A stretch of 64,000 nucleotides of DNA from NCBI RefSeq assembly GCF_050947875.1, contig NW_027460346.1:4902000-4965999 (forward strand). The letters are read 5' to 3'. The position numbers and the translations under genes are program-made. Positions within the stretch are counted from its first letter, which is position 1. Every line of letters starts with the position of its first letter. Source of the stretch: Dermacentor variabilis. Taxonomy: Eukaryota > Arthropoda > Arachnida > Ixodida > Ixodidae. The notes under the pieces are model-generated. The model was not told the origin of the DNA. It searched no databases and worked only from the letters and a program-made list of their open reading frames with translations. This document shows positions 50,881 to 63,330 of the stretch, one piece after another.

Positions 50881-53800
50881 TAAAGCATTTTGCTTTTCGT
50901 TTGATAGCTTTGACTGTCGTCAGCTATCGTTGTCGTTCCACCTTCACAGATTGAAATGGTTGTCAATTTTTTCACTCCTTTAGGGTGGCGGCAGTTATCG
51001 GCATCTCCTGGGGTGTGAAGATCAGTTTTGCTCATCGATTTGGTGCCCGCCCGATTAACTCGAGATGAGTTCAGTTGTCACTATCTATATGTGTATGGTG
51101 TTTGTGCAGCATGTTCAATAAATCCCGCAACCATCCGTTGCCTTGGCTTTGGTTTCCCTGGTGGTAGACTCCCCCCCGCCTTTTTTTTTATTACAAAATT
51201 ATTTGACTACGGTCCTTTTCATTTATCTTTCTAATTTGGCAGCCTGCAATACTTAGGTGCAGCAGGCAGGGCTTAGTTTTTATAATAATTATTTTTAAAT
51301 TAATTTTTATTACCCAACACATTTTTTTGCGCTATCTATTCAACAATCACGAGCGTCGCTGTTGCTTCATTGGTTCAACTTTCTTTCTTTATATGCTGAT
51401 CCAGGTACAAGGAAAGGGGTTCGGTTCGTAGTCAGCTGGTCTCTACGCTCGTGGAACGAGTTGCGGCGGGAGAAAACGCCAGTTGCATTTAACTTTCCCT
51501 TTTGCTTGATTATTTTCTCGAGTGACGGCTCGCCGCGACGCTGGCCGATCTTCAGAACCATATACCCGCGATATGGGTTAGATAAGATGGAATATAAGAT
51601 ATTGCGATACAGCGTCCATCATAAAACCCTGCAAAAAGCGTTAAACCCACAAGCAACATGAATGTCATCCGTTACGTTGTCTGGTTACTCCCTAATTGTG
51701 CAGCACTTTTCGTGCAAAATTGGCAACTGGAAACAAGAGTCGCAAGGAGTTGAGAAATTAAGCGAGATACTAAGGGACAGAGCAAAGGCAACAGCCAAAG
51801 AAGAAAGAAAAGCGAAAATTAACAAATTTAACCGCCTTCGTGAAAATATTTATGGATCAACATATCTTTATTTAAAAAGGAAGTAGAGAAAAAGCCGCCT
51901 GAAGTAGAGAATAATTCCGTGTCTTTTGAATCACGTTTCTACAGTTATCAGTCGAGCCGCCTTACGTAGCTACTTCTCTGCTGTGCTTATGTGGGTGTTT
52001 TTCTAACCTTCCACGGTGGTCGCAGTACGTCTAGAACCGCAGCGTCCTGCATGCGCTCTGTATACGCGGTTGTACGGGACTGGAGGCCACGCATCGTTAC
52101 GCAACTTCCCAAATAACAACACGAGTTGGTTTTGGCGCTTAACTTGGTACAGCAGTAAACGAGGGATCCAAAAGAAGTGTGATTGTTTCGCAAATATATA
52201 TTTCTCTATAATTCTTCCAAAACTAATTGAAAAAAACGCTACTGGAAAACTTCATTTTACATTTTCGCTGCTTTACTTGTTCGTGATATTGTTCTTCCTG
52301 CACGTCGTTCATGCGCGAGTCCCTTTGATGTGGTCCCTTGTTTGCCAAGTAAAGCAGGGGTCTATCTCACAGGCGTAACTGTGAGATACAGCCTATTTCA
52401 ATTCTCTCTTGCAAGTTTACGCGTCCTTATGGGGAATGATAGGCACTACTCACATTTGTATAAGTAAAGGAACCTTCGACCACTCATTTGCATAGAAAAG
52501 TTACCTACGGTTGGGCCCCCCCTCCCTAAAAAAAAATCATGTGTACGTGCCTGATTTTGGAGCAATTAATGCTGGCATACGTACAGTCACGTGAAATCTG
52601 AGCTCCGACACAGTGCCCGTGGTGGGACTGGCCCCTGGTGTATACAGAGCTACATTCAACCACGAAATGCTGGTTTGATAAATACCAGTAAATGGGAAGT
52701 GTTTAGCTCTTGAATTTCTGTATGTCGGCGCCGCTGTGCAGTCCTTGGGGCCCTTTCTACCACGAGTACTATGTTCCAGCTAGTATTTAAAGCAACCGCT
52801 CATTATTGTTATTTTTTTTCGGTGAGCTTCTTCAACGTCTAACCACTGTTCTCAAGTCATCGGTTAGCTTCAGACGCGCCTGCATGTATTTCGAATACCA
52901 AGAATGTTGTCACGAATTCAATAGCAAGCGTTATCTTATCAGATTTCGTGCGTGCAGCGAATACGGGCGTACATTCTCGATCGCAAATGAGCGCCCTAGT
53001 TTGGCTGCAATGTACGAACATTCCAATCTGATGAATGAACGGATGCCATAATCCGTACGTACATCAGGTTCATAAGAAGCAATAATTTGCGCGGAGAGAT
53101 GGTTGTGCTTTAAGTGTTGTTATTTTTGTTTCAGTGCAAGCTCGCCCTATAATTCGTTGGATTCGTGATCGACTCTCTCGTTTGGAACTGTCTTATTGTT
53201 CGTATCACTACACTGTGACGGTATAGGGGTGCTACATTTTCATTGAGTCAATACTGGGAAATGGATTAGGACATCTTTTTTGCGTGTGCGTTTACACATT
53301 TAACACAGCAATTTATTATGAGTAACTTACTTACTAATTTAGGAGCTTAAAAAAGACAACAACCTTGTATTAACAAGAGGTCTTAAGAATAACGAAAATT
53401 TAAATGCCTGTAGGTCGGCTTTCACCTCATCGCAGAGAAAGAAATTTCAATAAAATCATCCTTATGAAAATTAGAATTCTATCCACTTGAAAACGTTTCA
53501 TCTGAGTTGCCACTTTGCACGTTGATACCGACTTGAAGGTGGTTCGTATCGTTAGACACGGGTGGCCCACGATACGAACGATAAATCAAGGGGCCTAAAG
53601 CAGCGCGGTTCTTATCGCCGACAAGAGCAGCAACGCACACCACTTCTGGCCGAGTGACACTTTTCGGTACAATTCTTCAAGCGCGATTACACTCAAGTTG
53701 TGGGCTAAGGAATGTTTACCAAAGATGCACTAATATGATAATTTCGCTCATGTCTATAGCGCGATACCTGAAAAAATAAGAGACAACATTTTTTTTGGAA

Positions 53801-55020
53801 CTGTGATCACACAACGTGATTATGACCGCAAACCCTAGAGGAGATCAGCGCAACAAGCTGGGAATGAACCCTGCGGAAATTACGACGTGAGGATTTCTGT
53901 GCCGTCGCTTGCGGAGCATGTAATCGCATACGTGTTGCATCAAGCTCTGTCACTGGATCTGAAGTGGAATGTTCCACGGCTGCTGCATTTTCTCTTTGAG
54001 CGAAATTAGTTTTCAACATCACGCTCAATAACGCTTTCCTTGCGTTTGCCTTCCCGTACGTTAAACTGTAAAAGTTTTGAAGGGGCGCACACCAAAACGC
54101 CCCGCAAAGCTGCTTCCGTTTATGTACGTATAAGGCGACAAACGCTATTCTAAATCGCTTTCGTCTCCAGACAAATATAGGTGCTCTGACTGCCTCACAA
54201 AATTACGAAACTTTATCTACCAAGACGCAAATTTGAGCCAAGTGGACGCGCGCTGGTTGCGTTGGGTAGGTTCAAACCGCTATTAATTTCGAGGTGCTGC
54301 AAACGCAAGGCGCGCGGCCGCGAGCTTTCACGCGCCAGCAAGCGTACCTGGAGTCTGGCAGTAAGCGTCTGCAGCGTTCGTCGTTGCGCAACAATGCGCA
54401 AATGGGGTGTGCTAGCTGATATACGAACTGTATTCACTTTCTGCAAGCACCTATACGTTCCCAACCTTGCAGCCTTGGCTCTGCTGAACGCCGCCTATGA
54501 GACAGAGCACACTTGAATGAAGGCGGTTTTTTTTTGTCTTTTTTTTTTAGAGTGAGACACCACCCGCGTTGGAGCCCCGAAGCAGCTTGATGACTAGGTC
54601 GTCGGTGCGAAGACGCAGCCGGACGGCTGCGTCGGTGTAGTGCATCATGCACAACAAAGGTTTCGGCGCTGTAAATTTTGGAGCGCTTACTTGAATGCTT
54701 GGGCTTCGTTTGATTTGCAGTGCATTTTTTCTCAGCAGTTCCTTCAGATTTGCTTAGCCGAGAAAAGCGGCAAACGTCCATCTGAATGTGCTCACCGGCG
54801 CCGCGTCGTCTGCCCGCGGCGTCTAGTTGGCGTTTGCTCCTCACCGTCATCGCCTACCGTACAAGGGCGGAGTAGAAAATTATAATGCAATGAATCATTA
54901 GGCTTTAAAATCGTTCAACATCGTCAACGCATCATCAGTGCTAAGGCTGTGCTTCCGTCTGATAGGTGGAATTCAAACCTCTTTTATACCTCGTTATCGT
55001 CTGTGCAGGCCTAACAGCGT
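50881..55020. other. Long unassigned stretch
   Basis: Over 4.1 kb no gene, SINE or LINE was recognised with confidence. Visible: C-tract (51172) and poly-T; a lysine-rich ORF (51662-51886, LSEILRDRAKATAKEERKAK) without known domain; an 11-bp stem with 16-nt loop (53542-53579); a 10-bp stem with 2-nt loop (54612-54633); poly-T at 54522-54549. Confidence 0.5.
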
Positions 55021-55249
55021 GAAAAGAAAGAGCTGATCTCAATCGGCCCGGGAATCTGCCCGGCAAGAATTACAGTTCATGACCGGACCTACCCTGCCAC
55101 TCTAGTCGTCCATCAACAGCGCAGGCGACACAATTCTCGCAATGGACTTCCTGAGCCAATGCGGCGCAATCATCGACCTGAGGCCGAAGTAGATAACGCT
55201 GTATACAGTTCAAGCGATACAGAAGGAAAGGCCTTCCAGTCAACGTGCC

Positions 55250-55711
55250 TTGAGAGTAGTTGATCATGTCACCCTCCCGCCTCGCTCCAGCATTCTCATT
55301 TCCGTCTGCAGTGAAACAGCCGCAGACGTAGAAGGCGTCATTAAGGGCGACCAACGTCAACTGCTCGACCGTAAAATTTGCATCGCAAGAGGGATCCCTC
55401 GACTGCACCCAGGGAAAGCGAAAGTAGTGCTTACGAACTTCAGCCAAGAGTACAATCACATCAACAAGGGCACAACGATCAAATATATCGAGGAAATTGT
55501 GGAAACTAGCAATGCGTTTCTCCTCACGGATTCTGCCGCATCTAGCCCGACGGCCATAGTTCCCGAACCACACTTTGAAATAAATCCGAGTCTCCCTATT
55601 AGTAAGCAGCAAAAGCTCAGAAGCTTTCTCCGACGATACAAATACAGCTTTTCGACGTCATCCAGGATTGGACAAATACCAGTTGCAAAGCATCGCATAA
55701 TAACCGAATAG
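55250..55711 (+). pseudogene. Gypsy pol: protease-RT linker
   Basis: This 153-codon open frame reads VVDHVTLPPRSSILISVCSE, then NAFLLTDSAASSPTAIVPEP and SLPISKQQKLRSFLRRYKYS. It is the segment between protease and RT of gypsy-type pol, joined upstream to the protease end at 55060-55190 in the same direction. Stops separate it from both neighbours in frame. Confidence 0.65.
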
Positions 55712-57199
55712 TGCGCTCGACCACTCCGACAGAGCCCTTACCCAGTTTCAACACGAAAACGGGAAGCTATAAGGCAACAACTCGACGAAATGCTGCGCGA
55801 CGACATCATCCAGCCATGGAAAAGCCCGTGGCATCTCCTGTGGTCTTAGTGAAGAAAAATGACAGAACTCTACGTTTCTCCGTCAATTATCGTCGACTGA
55901 ACAAGATCGCAAAGAAGGACGCTTATACTCCCTCCCACGGATAGACTACGCATTGGATGGGCTCTGCTTCGCAAAATACTTCTCGTTGATGGAACTCAAG
56001 ACTGACTACTGGCAAAAACAAGTCAACGACAGGGATCGCGAAAAAAACCACCCTCATCACGCCAGACGGCCTCTATGAGTTCAAGGTCTTGCCCTTCGGT
56101 CTGTGCTCGGCGCATGCAACGTTTCAACGCGCGATGGTCACGATGTTAGCAGGGTGCGAGTGGCATACGTGTCCTGTGTACCCGGATGACGTCGTCTTCT
56201 TCGTCGGGAATTTCGACGATCACTTTAGGGGCTTGCGAGAGTACTAGAGCTCATCACGTTATCAGGGGCCACTCTGAAGCCAGAAAAGTTCCGCTTCACT
56301 TACGATGAGCTTTTGTTCCTCGGCCGCGTCATCAGCAAGACTGTAGTCCGACCCCGACCCGCCGAAGATAGCTGTCATCGCAAAGTTCCAGCAGCCCATC
56401 GACGAGAAGGCAGTGCGTAGATTCCTTGGTATGTGTGCCTTCTACAGGCGCTTTGTCAAGGACTTTTCACGCGTCGCTGAGCCGCTGACACATCTAACAT
56501 ATTTGATGTCGAGTTGAAGTGGGAAACGACGCATGCAGTCGCCACCGGTACGTGCACACTTCGACGAGGACGCCGATACCAAACAAAGTACACACTGACG
56601 CCAGAAGCTTAGGCCTCCGTGCCGTCCTAGTCCAGAGGAATGAGTGATAGCTTATGCTAGGCGGTCGCTTTGAAAAGCGGAAGGCAATTATTCTACGACC
56701 GGAAAGTCATGCATCGCCATATAATTTTGGCTACAGCAAAATTCCGCCCTTGCCTATATGGCAGGCTGTTCAAAGTCGTCAGTGATGATCACGCGTTGTG
56801 TTGGCTAGCGAATTTAAAGGACCCTTCAGGACGCCTGGCGCAATGGAGCCTCGAACTGCAAGAATCTGACATCACTGTAGTGCAATCTTACAAGTTCGGA
56901 CGGAAACACTAGGATGCCGACTGCCAATCACGCGACCCCATTGACCCGCCGACGTAAGGCGACGAGGATGGCGGCGCTTTCATTGAAATAATAAGCACGG
57001 AAGACTTCACTGAACAGCAACGAGCAGACCCTGAGCTAAAAGGCCTCGTCGAGTATTTGGAAGGGAAATCCACCGTTGTGAAAGGGAACACTTACGTTGT
57101 CCCTCGGGCATTTAGGCAAGGATTGTCTTCGTTTTCGCTTCAAAAGTACCTAACCGTAAAAAAGACTGTGAGCGAAGGGAGACATTACCGACAAGGCCA

Positions 57200-57463
57200 G
57201 TGGGATTGCTACAGGCGATCGAGCCTTCTTGTCGACCATTTCAGAAGATTAGGATGGATTTGTTGGGACATTTTCGGACGTCTACATTCGGAAGGAAGTG
57301 GATCGTCGTGTCCACAGACTACCTCGCCCGCTTCGCTGAAACTAAGGTTCTGCCGAAAGGTAGCGCAGCCGAAGTGGAAAATTTCATCGTCGACAACATC
57401 CTGCTGCGACATGGTGCCCCAGAAGTCCTCATCACCGATAGAGGAACGGCCTTTACAGCATAG
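57200..57463 (+). pseudogene. Gypsy integrase core fragment
   Basis: The frame reads MDLLGHFRTSTFGRKWIVVS, TDYLARFAETKVLPKGSAAE and ILLRHGAPEVLITDRGTAFT, then a stop. The first two catalytic Asp (in MDLL and ITDRG) are present. The region of the third residue is destroyed: the usual HPQTNGLTE reads HP, stop, MNGPMV near 57520-57545. The zinc finger upstream is frameshifted. Confidence 0.7.
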
Positions 57464-57831
57464 CTCTCCCAAGCCATTCTGCAATACAGCCAGCCAAACC
57501 GCAGGAGGTCAACTGCCCATCACCCGTAGATGAATGGTCCTATGGTGCACATGAACAAAACTGCGGTGCAAGAAACAACAATGATCACGCCGCTCAAGCT
57601 TGTTTAAGGCAGGAACCCTACGACCACTCTCAACACCATGTTGCCGCACGTCACCGATGATAAAACTGTAGACGTCATAGCCCATCTCCTGCGCGCCGAA
57701 GAAGCCCGACAGCTCTCCAGCTGGCGCACCAAGAACCAGCAGCGGACTGACGGCTGGCGCTAGAATCTTCGACGACGCTATGTGGCATGCCAACCCGTCG
57801 ACCGTGTTTGGGTTTGGACCCGTATAGGCCG

Positions 57832-57877
57832 ATGAGGACTTAGCAAGAAGCGTTTACGCGTCTTGCTAAGTCCTCAT
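57832..57877. repeat. Fold-back palindrome inside gypsy pol
   Basis: Arms 57832-57852 and 57857-57877 (21 nt each, one mismatch) flank a 4-nt loop TTTA. The left arm, GAGGACTTAGCAAGAAGCG, fits the expected pol coding sequence, so the right arm is a local inverted copy. Confidence 0.92.
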
Positions 57878-58027
57878 ACGCATTGGCGGACTGTACTAAG
57901 AGGTCGTGCAAAACAGCATTCCGGAAATCACAGCGCCGCCACTCACAACCTGAAATAGGTGAGATTGTGCGACTTAAGCCGGTCTACCAGTGCTAACTAG
58001 CTTTGGGACTATGCACTGCTGAACTTC

Positions 58028-59899
58028 TTTGCTGCATTGCATTGCTGCACTGCCGAAGTGGACGTGGAGGAGCCCGAATGACGAGACTGGAAATGAAATG
58101 GACTTTATACTCTGCGCTAACCCTGGCATCACGCAAGATGTGGACGTGCTCGGCAAGGTGCGCTGTAGTAACCATAGGATGGTAAGAAGTCAAATTAGCC
58201 AGATTTGAGGAGGGAACGGAAGAAACTGGTACTTAAGAAGCCGATCAATGAGTTAGCGGTAAGAGGGAAAATAGAGGTATTTCGGATCGGGCTACCGAAC
58301 AGGTTTTCGGCTTTAACTCAGGAAGAGGAACTTAGTGTTGAAACAATTAACGTCAATCTTATGGGCATCATTAAGGAGTGTGCAATAGAAGTCCGTGGTG
58401 ACTCCGTTAGACAGGATACCAGTCAGCTATCGCAGGAGACGAAAGATCTGATCAAGAAACGCCAATGTATGAAAGCCTCTAAACCTATAGCTAAATTAGA
58501 ACTGGCAGAACTTTCGAAGTTAATCAACAAGCGTAAGACAGCTGACATAAGGAAGTATAATAAGGATAGAATTGAACATGCTCTCAGGAACGGCGAAAGC
58601 CTAAAAGCAGTGAAGAAGAAACTAGGAATCGGCAAGAATCAGATGTATGCGCTAAGAGACAAAGCCCGCAATATCATTACGAATATGGATGATTTAATTC
58701 AAGTGGCTGAGGAGTTCTATAGAGATTTATACAGTACCAGTGGCGCCCACGACGATATTGGAAGAGAGAATAGTCTAGAGGAACTTGAAATTCCACGAGT
58801 AACGCCGGAAGAAGTAAAGAAAGCCTTGGTAGCTATGCAAAGGGAAGGAGGCTGGGGAGGATCCGGTAACAGCCGATTTGTTGAAGGATGGTGGACAGAT
58901 TGTTTTAGAAAAACTGGCCACCCTGCATACGCAATGCCTCATGACCTCGAACGTACCGTAGCCAGCGTAGTCCTCCATAAAGAAAGCAACAAAATCCCAA
59001 TAAAGAAAGGCGTCAGGCAGAGAGAGACGATCTCTCCAATGCTATTCACGGCGTGTTTACAGGAGGCATTCAGAGACCTGGATTGGGAAGAATGGGGGAT
59101 AAGAGTTAATGGAGAATTTTTTAGGAACTTGCGATTCGCTGATGCTATTGCCTTGCTTAGTAACACAGGGGACAAACTGAAATGCATGCTCACTGACCTG
59201 GAGAGTCAAAGCAGAAGGGTGGGTCTAAAAATTAATCTGCAGAAAACTAAAGTAATGCTTAACAGTCTCGGAAGAAAACAGCAATTTGCTATTGGTAGCG
59301 AGGCACTGGAAGTGGTAAGGGAATACATCTACTTAGGGCAGGTAGTGACCACGGATCCGGATCATGAGACTGAAATAATCAGAAGAATAAGAATGGGCTG
59401 GGGTGCGTGTGGCAGGCATTCTCAGATCATGAACAGCAGGTTGCCATTATACCTCAAGAGAAAAGTGTATAACAGCTGTGTCTTACCAGTGCTCATGTAC
59501 GGGGCAGAAACCTGGAGGCTTACGAAAAGGGTTCTACTTAAATTGAGGACGACGCAACGAGCTATGGAAGGAAGAATGATGGGTGTAACATTAAAGGTGA
59601 GGGAACAAACTCGAGTTAATGACATCTTAGTTGAAATCGAGGAAAAGAAAGTGGCATGCATGGGCACGACATGTAATGAGGAGGGAAGATAACCGATGGT
59701 CATAATGGGGTTACGGACTGGATTCCAAGGGAAGGGAAGCGTAGCAGGGGGCGGCAGAAAGTTAGGTGGGCGGATGAGATTAAGAAGTTTGCAGGGACGA
59801 CATGGCCACAATTAGTACATGACCGGCGCAGTTGGAGAACTATGGGAGAGGCATTTGCCCTGCAGTAGGCGTAACCAGGCTGAAGATGATGATGATGAT
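58028..59899 (+). mobile_element. RTE-type LINE, 5'-truncated, with target-site duplication
   Basis: The 11-bp sequence TGCTGAACTTC is present at 58017-58027 and 59900-59910, directly flanking the element. From about 58050 the frame gives the endonuclease end (WTWRSPNDETGNEMDFILCA, NPGITQDVDVLGKVRCSNHR, with SDH changed to SNH). ORF 58205-59692 and a GAT-repeat tail (59885-59899) follow. APE endonuclease plus RT with a short trinucleotide tail fits the RTE/BovB clade. It interrupts the gypsy element, which resumes at 59911. Confidence 0.9.
58205..59692 (+). pseudogene. RTE ORF2: linker and damaged reverse transcriptase
   Basis: The 495-codon frame is open but defective. Residues 1-210 are the linker (INKRKTADIRKYNKDRIEHA and so on). 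After VTPEEVKKALVAMQREGGWG (199-218), the region holding the first RT motifs is collapsed to about 40 residues: GNSRFVEGWW and HPAYAMPHDLERTVASVVLH, where the TGPDG / F-D-x-x-x-A-F motifs should be. It resumes at IPIKKGVRQRETISPMLF (264-281; usual GVRQGDTISP). The catalytic box is RFADAIALLS (311-314 FADA, usual FADD; GCT at 59141-59143). The thumb and C-terminus (GLKINLQKTKVM, VYNSCVLPVLMYGAETW) are well kept. Confidence 0.85.
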
Positions 59900-59910
59900 T
59901 GCTGAACTTC

Positions 59911-60038
59911 GGACTTTCTTTGGATTTCGTTGATTTGGCTTTGTTCCTTTGTTAGCTTGTCTTAGTAGGTGTGTTTTTGTGTTTGGCTCTCCTGTTATGT
60001 GTAGAGCATCGGGACGATGCTTCTTTAAGAGGGGGGTA
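59911..60038 (+). mobile_element. Gypsy 3' non-coding end and polypurine tract
   Basis: This resumes the gypsy sequence cut at 58027. A polypurine tract AAGAGGGGGG (60027-60036) followed by TA marks the start of the 3' LTR at TG (60039). Such a tract primes plus-strand DNA synthesis in LTR elements. Confidence 0.65.
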
Positions 60039-60600
60039 TGGACATGTGTGCTTGCTTATTGTGTGATCGCGTTTCACCGGTTTCACCGAATGGTATCCGA
60101 TCACGCCGATCCAGGATGCCGTGTTTTTCACCCCTTCTCTCAAGTCCTCTCCTCTTGCCCTCCCTCACAGCTCCCTCACCTTCAACTTGTCCGCGCGCGC
60201 GCCCGCCGGCTTGGTTCCAGCTTAGCCCGCTGCATGCTTGAAGTTTCATGTTTCTTTAACTGCTGTCATCGAGAAGCGTGATTTGCTGTGCCTGGCCTTG
60301 ACCGGCGTGGGCATGCTCGTCAGTTTCGTCGTCCTCAGTAGCTAGGTGCTCGGGCTCCGCGATTTTTCACCCGTTTCACGACTCTCACCAGTTCGTGCAT
60401 CATGCAGTGGGGCAATACTACGTCAAAAACAAGCCTGCATGCGAGGTTATTCCGGGTGCTAAAGACTACAATTGAGCACGCATGGCCAAGGGCATCAGAA
60501 GGCGCATGTACACAAACACGGCCCTGTGCATGTGTGTGCTGCATGAATCTCCGGACGTCGTTGCGCCTTGATTATGCTACACTTCCCTCTTACCAGTAAA
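60039..60600 (+). mobile_element. Gypsy 3' LTR (end not fixed)
   Basis: It begins TGGACATGTGTGC after the polypurine tract. No 5' partner LTR was found upstream of 55021, so the element lost its 5' part. The 3' end of the LTR is not visible as a clear CA boundary. The duplicated segment that also opens the window starts at or before 60529, inside or just past this LTR. Confidence 0.45.
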
Positions 60601-63214
60601 AAAAGCTGACAAATAGATTTTCCTCCTCATTGTCACCTGTGCTTATGACTTGTGTTATTTCTGTGCCAAGTCCCATTCTGCAACTTCAGTAAATCGCCCA
60701 GCTTTCCATTCCTCTCTCATTGCTTTTCCTGTGGGTCACTGTTCTACAAACGTACAAGCAACTGAAAAATTACTGTTGGTGTTTATGTACCGTCTCGGCA
60801 ATTACCGGTGGGAAAACCTCGGGAACAACCTTCATGTGTAGGCATGAGAAGTTTTTTTTTTCTTGAAAGCATGAGCATTGCAAGTGTCCTATATGCAGAT
60901 TTTTGCAGTTCGTGTTTATTACACAAAGGAGCGCTCAGCACGTATGATGTATTGCCTTAAGTGATAGAATAAACGAGTTTTGCGCCAAAACCACATAGAA
61001 AAGAGAGGAGACAACACGGGCTCTTTCTTGTGGGATTCGTTTATTTTGTGGGATAACCAAATAGCCCAGAAGTTCACTAACCTTAAGTGACGTAATTTTA
61101 CTGCTAAACATTGCATTTGTGCTCAAAGAAAAGTCGTGTTGTTGGTTTGTTTCACCTGGTCTTTGATTGAGGAATAGGCCTTTCTGCGAATGTTTTTTTT
61201 TTTACGTGCTGCTGTAAAAGCAGACCACCTTCTCCTTCCCCTTGTCACCGTTACTGAAGTTGTGGCCAAGTGCAACATAATGTCATGTTGTGTATTTTCG
61301 TTTTTAGTACAATGATATTTTTGTTCTGCCATGTGTTTTTCATTTTGTTCAGTAGCAATAAGCATGTCACGTATTTCAGATACTTTTGTGCAGGCATTTA
61401 AGCAAGTTCTTTCTTTTTTGGTGTGGCTGTCAATAAAACAATCTTGGCATTTTATTCTTTACTTTAATTATTTGGCGTGCCATTATTTTTGCCATTACCA
61501 GGGAATTTTCCTTTTCTTTAGTTTTCACGACTATATCATACACGTCGGCCAGTTTTGTGCAATATCTCAGTGCCCATATCAGAAGCCCTTCAACACTTTG
61601 GTCTTCAGGGCAATATATGTCTTTTATATGTGTGTACGTGAAGCCTTCGCGTTTTCGTGAGTTTTATTTATATATTTAACTGTCTGTGAACTTTTGTGTT
61701 GCTTTGTAGTCATCTACATGTCATGCAATTTTCAATTTTGTTTATTTTCTGAGCGTGTATCATATCAAGTTATGCGAAAATATTTGTTTTCGGAAACGGG
61801 ACTCAATAAAAGGAGGCCAAAGATCTGTTGAGTTGGAAGTGGAATGTATATATGTTCTGGCATATGCTGGCGACCTCAAAGTATGGACAAGACTGCGTGT
61901 GCGTTAACGCATAAAGAAATCACGGCGCAACGCACGCCAGTTCACAAGCATTGCCTGTGGTAGCGCGTGCTCGCGTTAAGAAATTGAAAAAATACGCGAC
62001 GCAGGCAGGGAAAAAGAAAACAAAAGGGAAGTGAATGCGGCATGGGAAAGGCTGCAGATGTTGGAGAGGGAGCACAGCGGGTCGGCATCATAAAACAAAG
62101 AGTGCTAGGGTGAGGAGGCGATTCGCGGCTGCTGTTCCTGTTGCCATGACAACGTAAACAATCGCGTGCGCTGCAATTTTAGCAAAGTCTCGCCCTCCTG
62201 CTAGGGCCGAAACTTAAGGTAACCTTGGCGCTAGCGTCGAAAGAACATCTGCTTCAATACAGCCACTGGCAGCCATGCGGAGATTCACCCCTGGGCTTGA
62301 ACCGCTGATCAGATTTTCGACGATCGGCGAATGTGTTCGGCGCTATCGTTGTTCTTTGAGTGTGACATCTTTTTCGTGCACACGCTCGTCCAATAAAACC
62401 CTCGATTTGTCAGTCGAAGCTTTGCTGCCCTCTTCCGCATCGGTATACCACGTGACGACATCTATAAAGCCGGAACCGCATGGCGCGATTAACGCGCGGA
62501 TGGTGGGACGCACGCGTCAGAATCACGCCTGCCCAGCATGATCCATCACGAAATGGCACCAGCACGGAGCAGAAAAAAGAGCCTCACGCTGTGCGTCCGC
62601 CAATCAGGGTCCAGATAAATCACGTGGCAGTTTGGTTTTACCAACTGATGGCCCAGCCCTCTGCGCATCTCGAGGGAACCTGCGTGGCAGAATTGTTTTT
62701 CTCTCCGCACAGCTGGCGCGCACGTCGAAGGCAGCACGTGGTAGCGCGATGCGGAAGGTACATAGTCGCAGTTGCGCACGCAAACTTGCTGTTTGAAATG
62801 AAGCTTCATAAATACACTTTGGAAAAAATGTCGCTCGAAAAATGTCGAGCGAGAATCGTGCTATCCGGTTCAAGCTTTACGCTGTCATATCATGTCGATT
62901 ATCAAACCCATCCATTTCGCACTGCAGTAGGTTGTTCTATATTTTTCTTATTTATTTTGAACTTCGTCTCCGGTGGTCTGAGTGATTTCTAATTGTTGCA
63001 GACTCTTCAGTAACTCACCTTGTAACTAAACTTATGCTCTCATATGATATCTATAATGAAGCCCATGAATTTTGTGCTGTATTATTTTTTCTAGTTCTTT
63101 TTGATATATTGGGAATACCCCCTCCCCCCCGGTCGTCTCAGGAGGAGAACTGGAAGTGCTGCTCAAGAGAGTCAAACCGTCCACAAGAAAGTGTCCCTAG
63201 ATGTTCGCGCCGCT

Positions 63215-63330
63215 TATAAAAAAAAAGGGAAATGAAAGTGGTTGAAAAACTAACGTGTCGCCGGTGGGAGCCGAATCCACAACGTCCGCATTACACGTTT
63301 CTTTATTTGGTTAGTGGACGGTTTGATAGC
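63215..63330 (-). repeat. tRNA-derived SINE fragment (second arm)
   Basis: Counterpart of 2690-2800. Here the T stem is closer to the intact form (TTGTGGATTCGGCTCCCACC on the minus strand), so this arm keeps the ancestral base. Confidence 0.55.

Larger units (their letters stand above)
55021..58016 (+). mobile_element. Ty3/gypsy element, 5'-truncated: protease end to pol end
   Basis: Plus-strand blocks in order: retropepsin end (55060-55190: ARITVHDRTYPATLVV, AMDFLSQCGAIIDLRPK); linker (55250-55711); RT start (55711-55944: ASPVVLVKKNDRTLRFSVNY, RRLNKIAKKDAY); RT core (56070-56220: GLYEFKVLPFGLCSAHATF, with the YLDD box changed to YPDD); RNase H (56740-56910: [19 protein letters not shown]); integrase (57057-57530); pol end (57895-57990: SQRRHSQPEIGEIVRLKPVY). 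Many stops and frameshifts. The protease DTGA site and gag are not seen upstream. An RTE LINE splits it at 58028. Confidence 0.85.

Noticed and set aside
51362..51886. Two ORFs with LINE-like wording (RSWNELRREKTPV; KLSEILRDRAKATAKEERK)
   Set aside because: Suggestive of a LINE C-terminus and linker but too short and in different frames; no tail or RT motif nearby.
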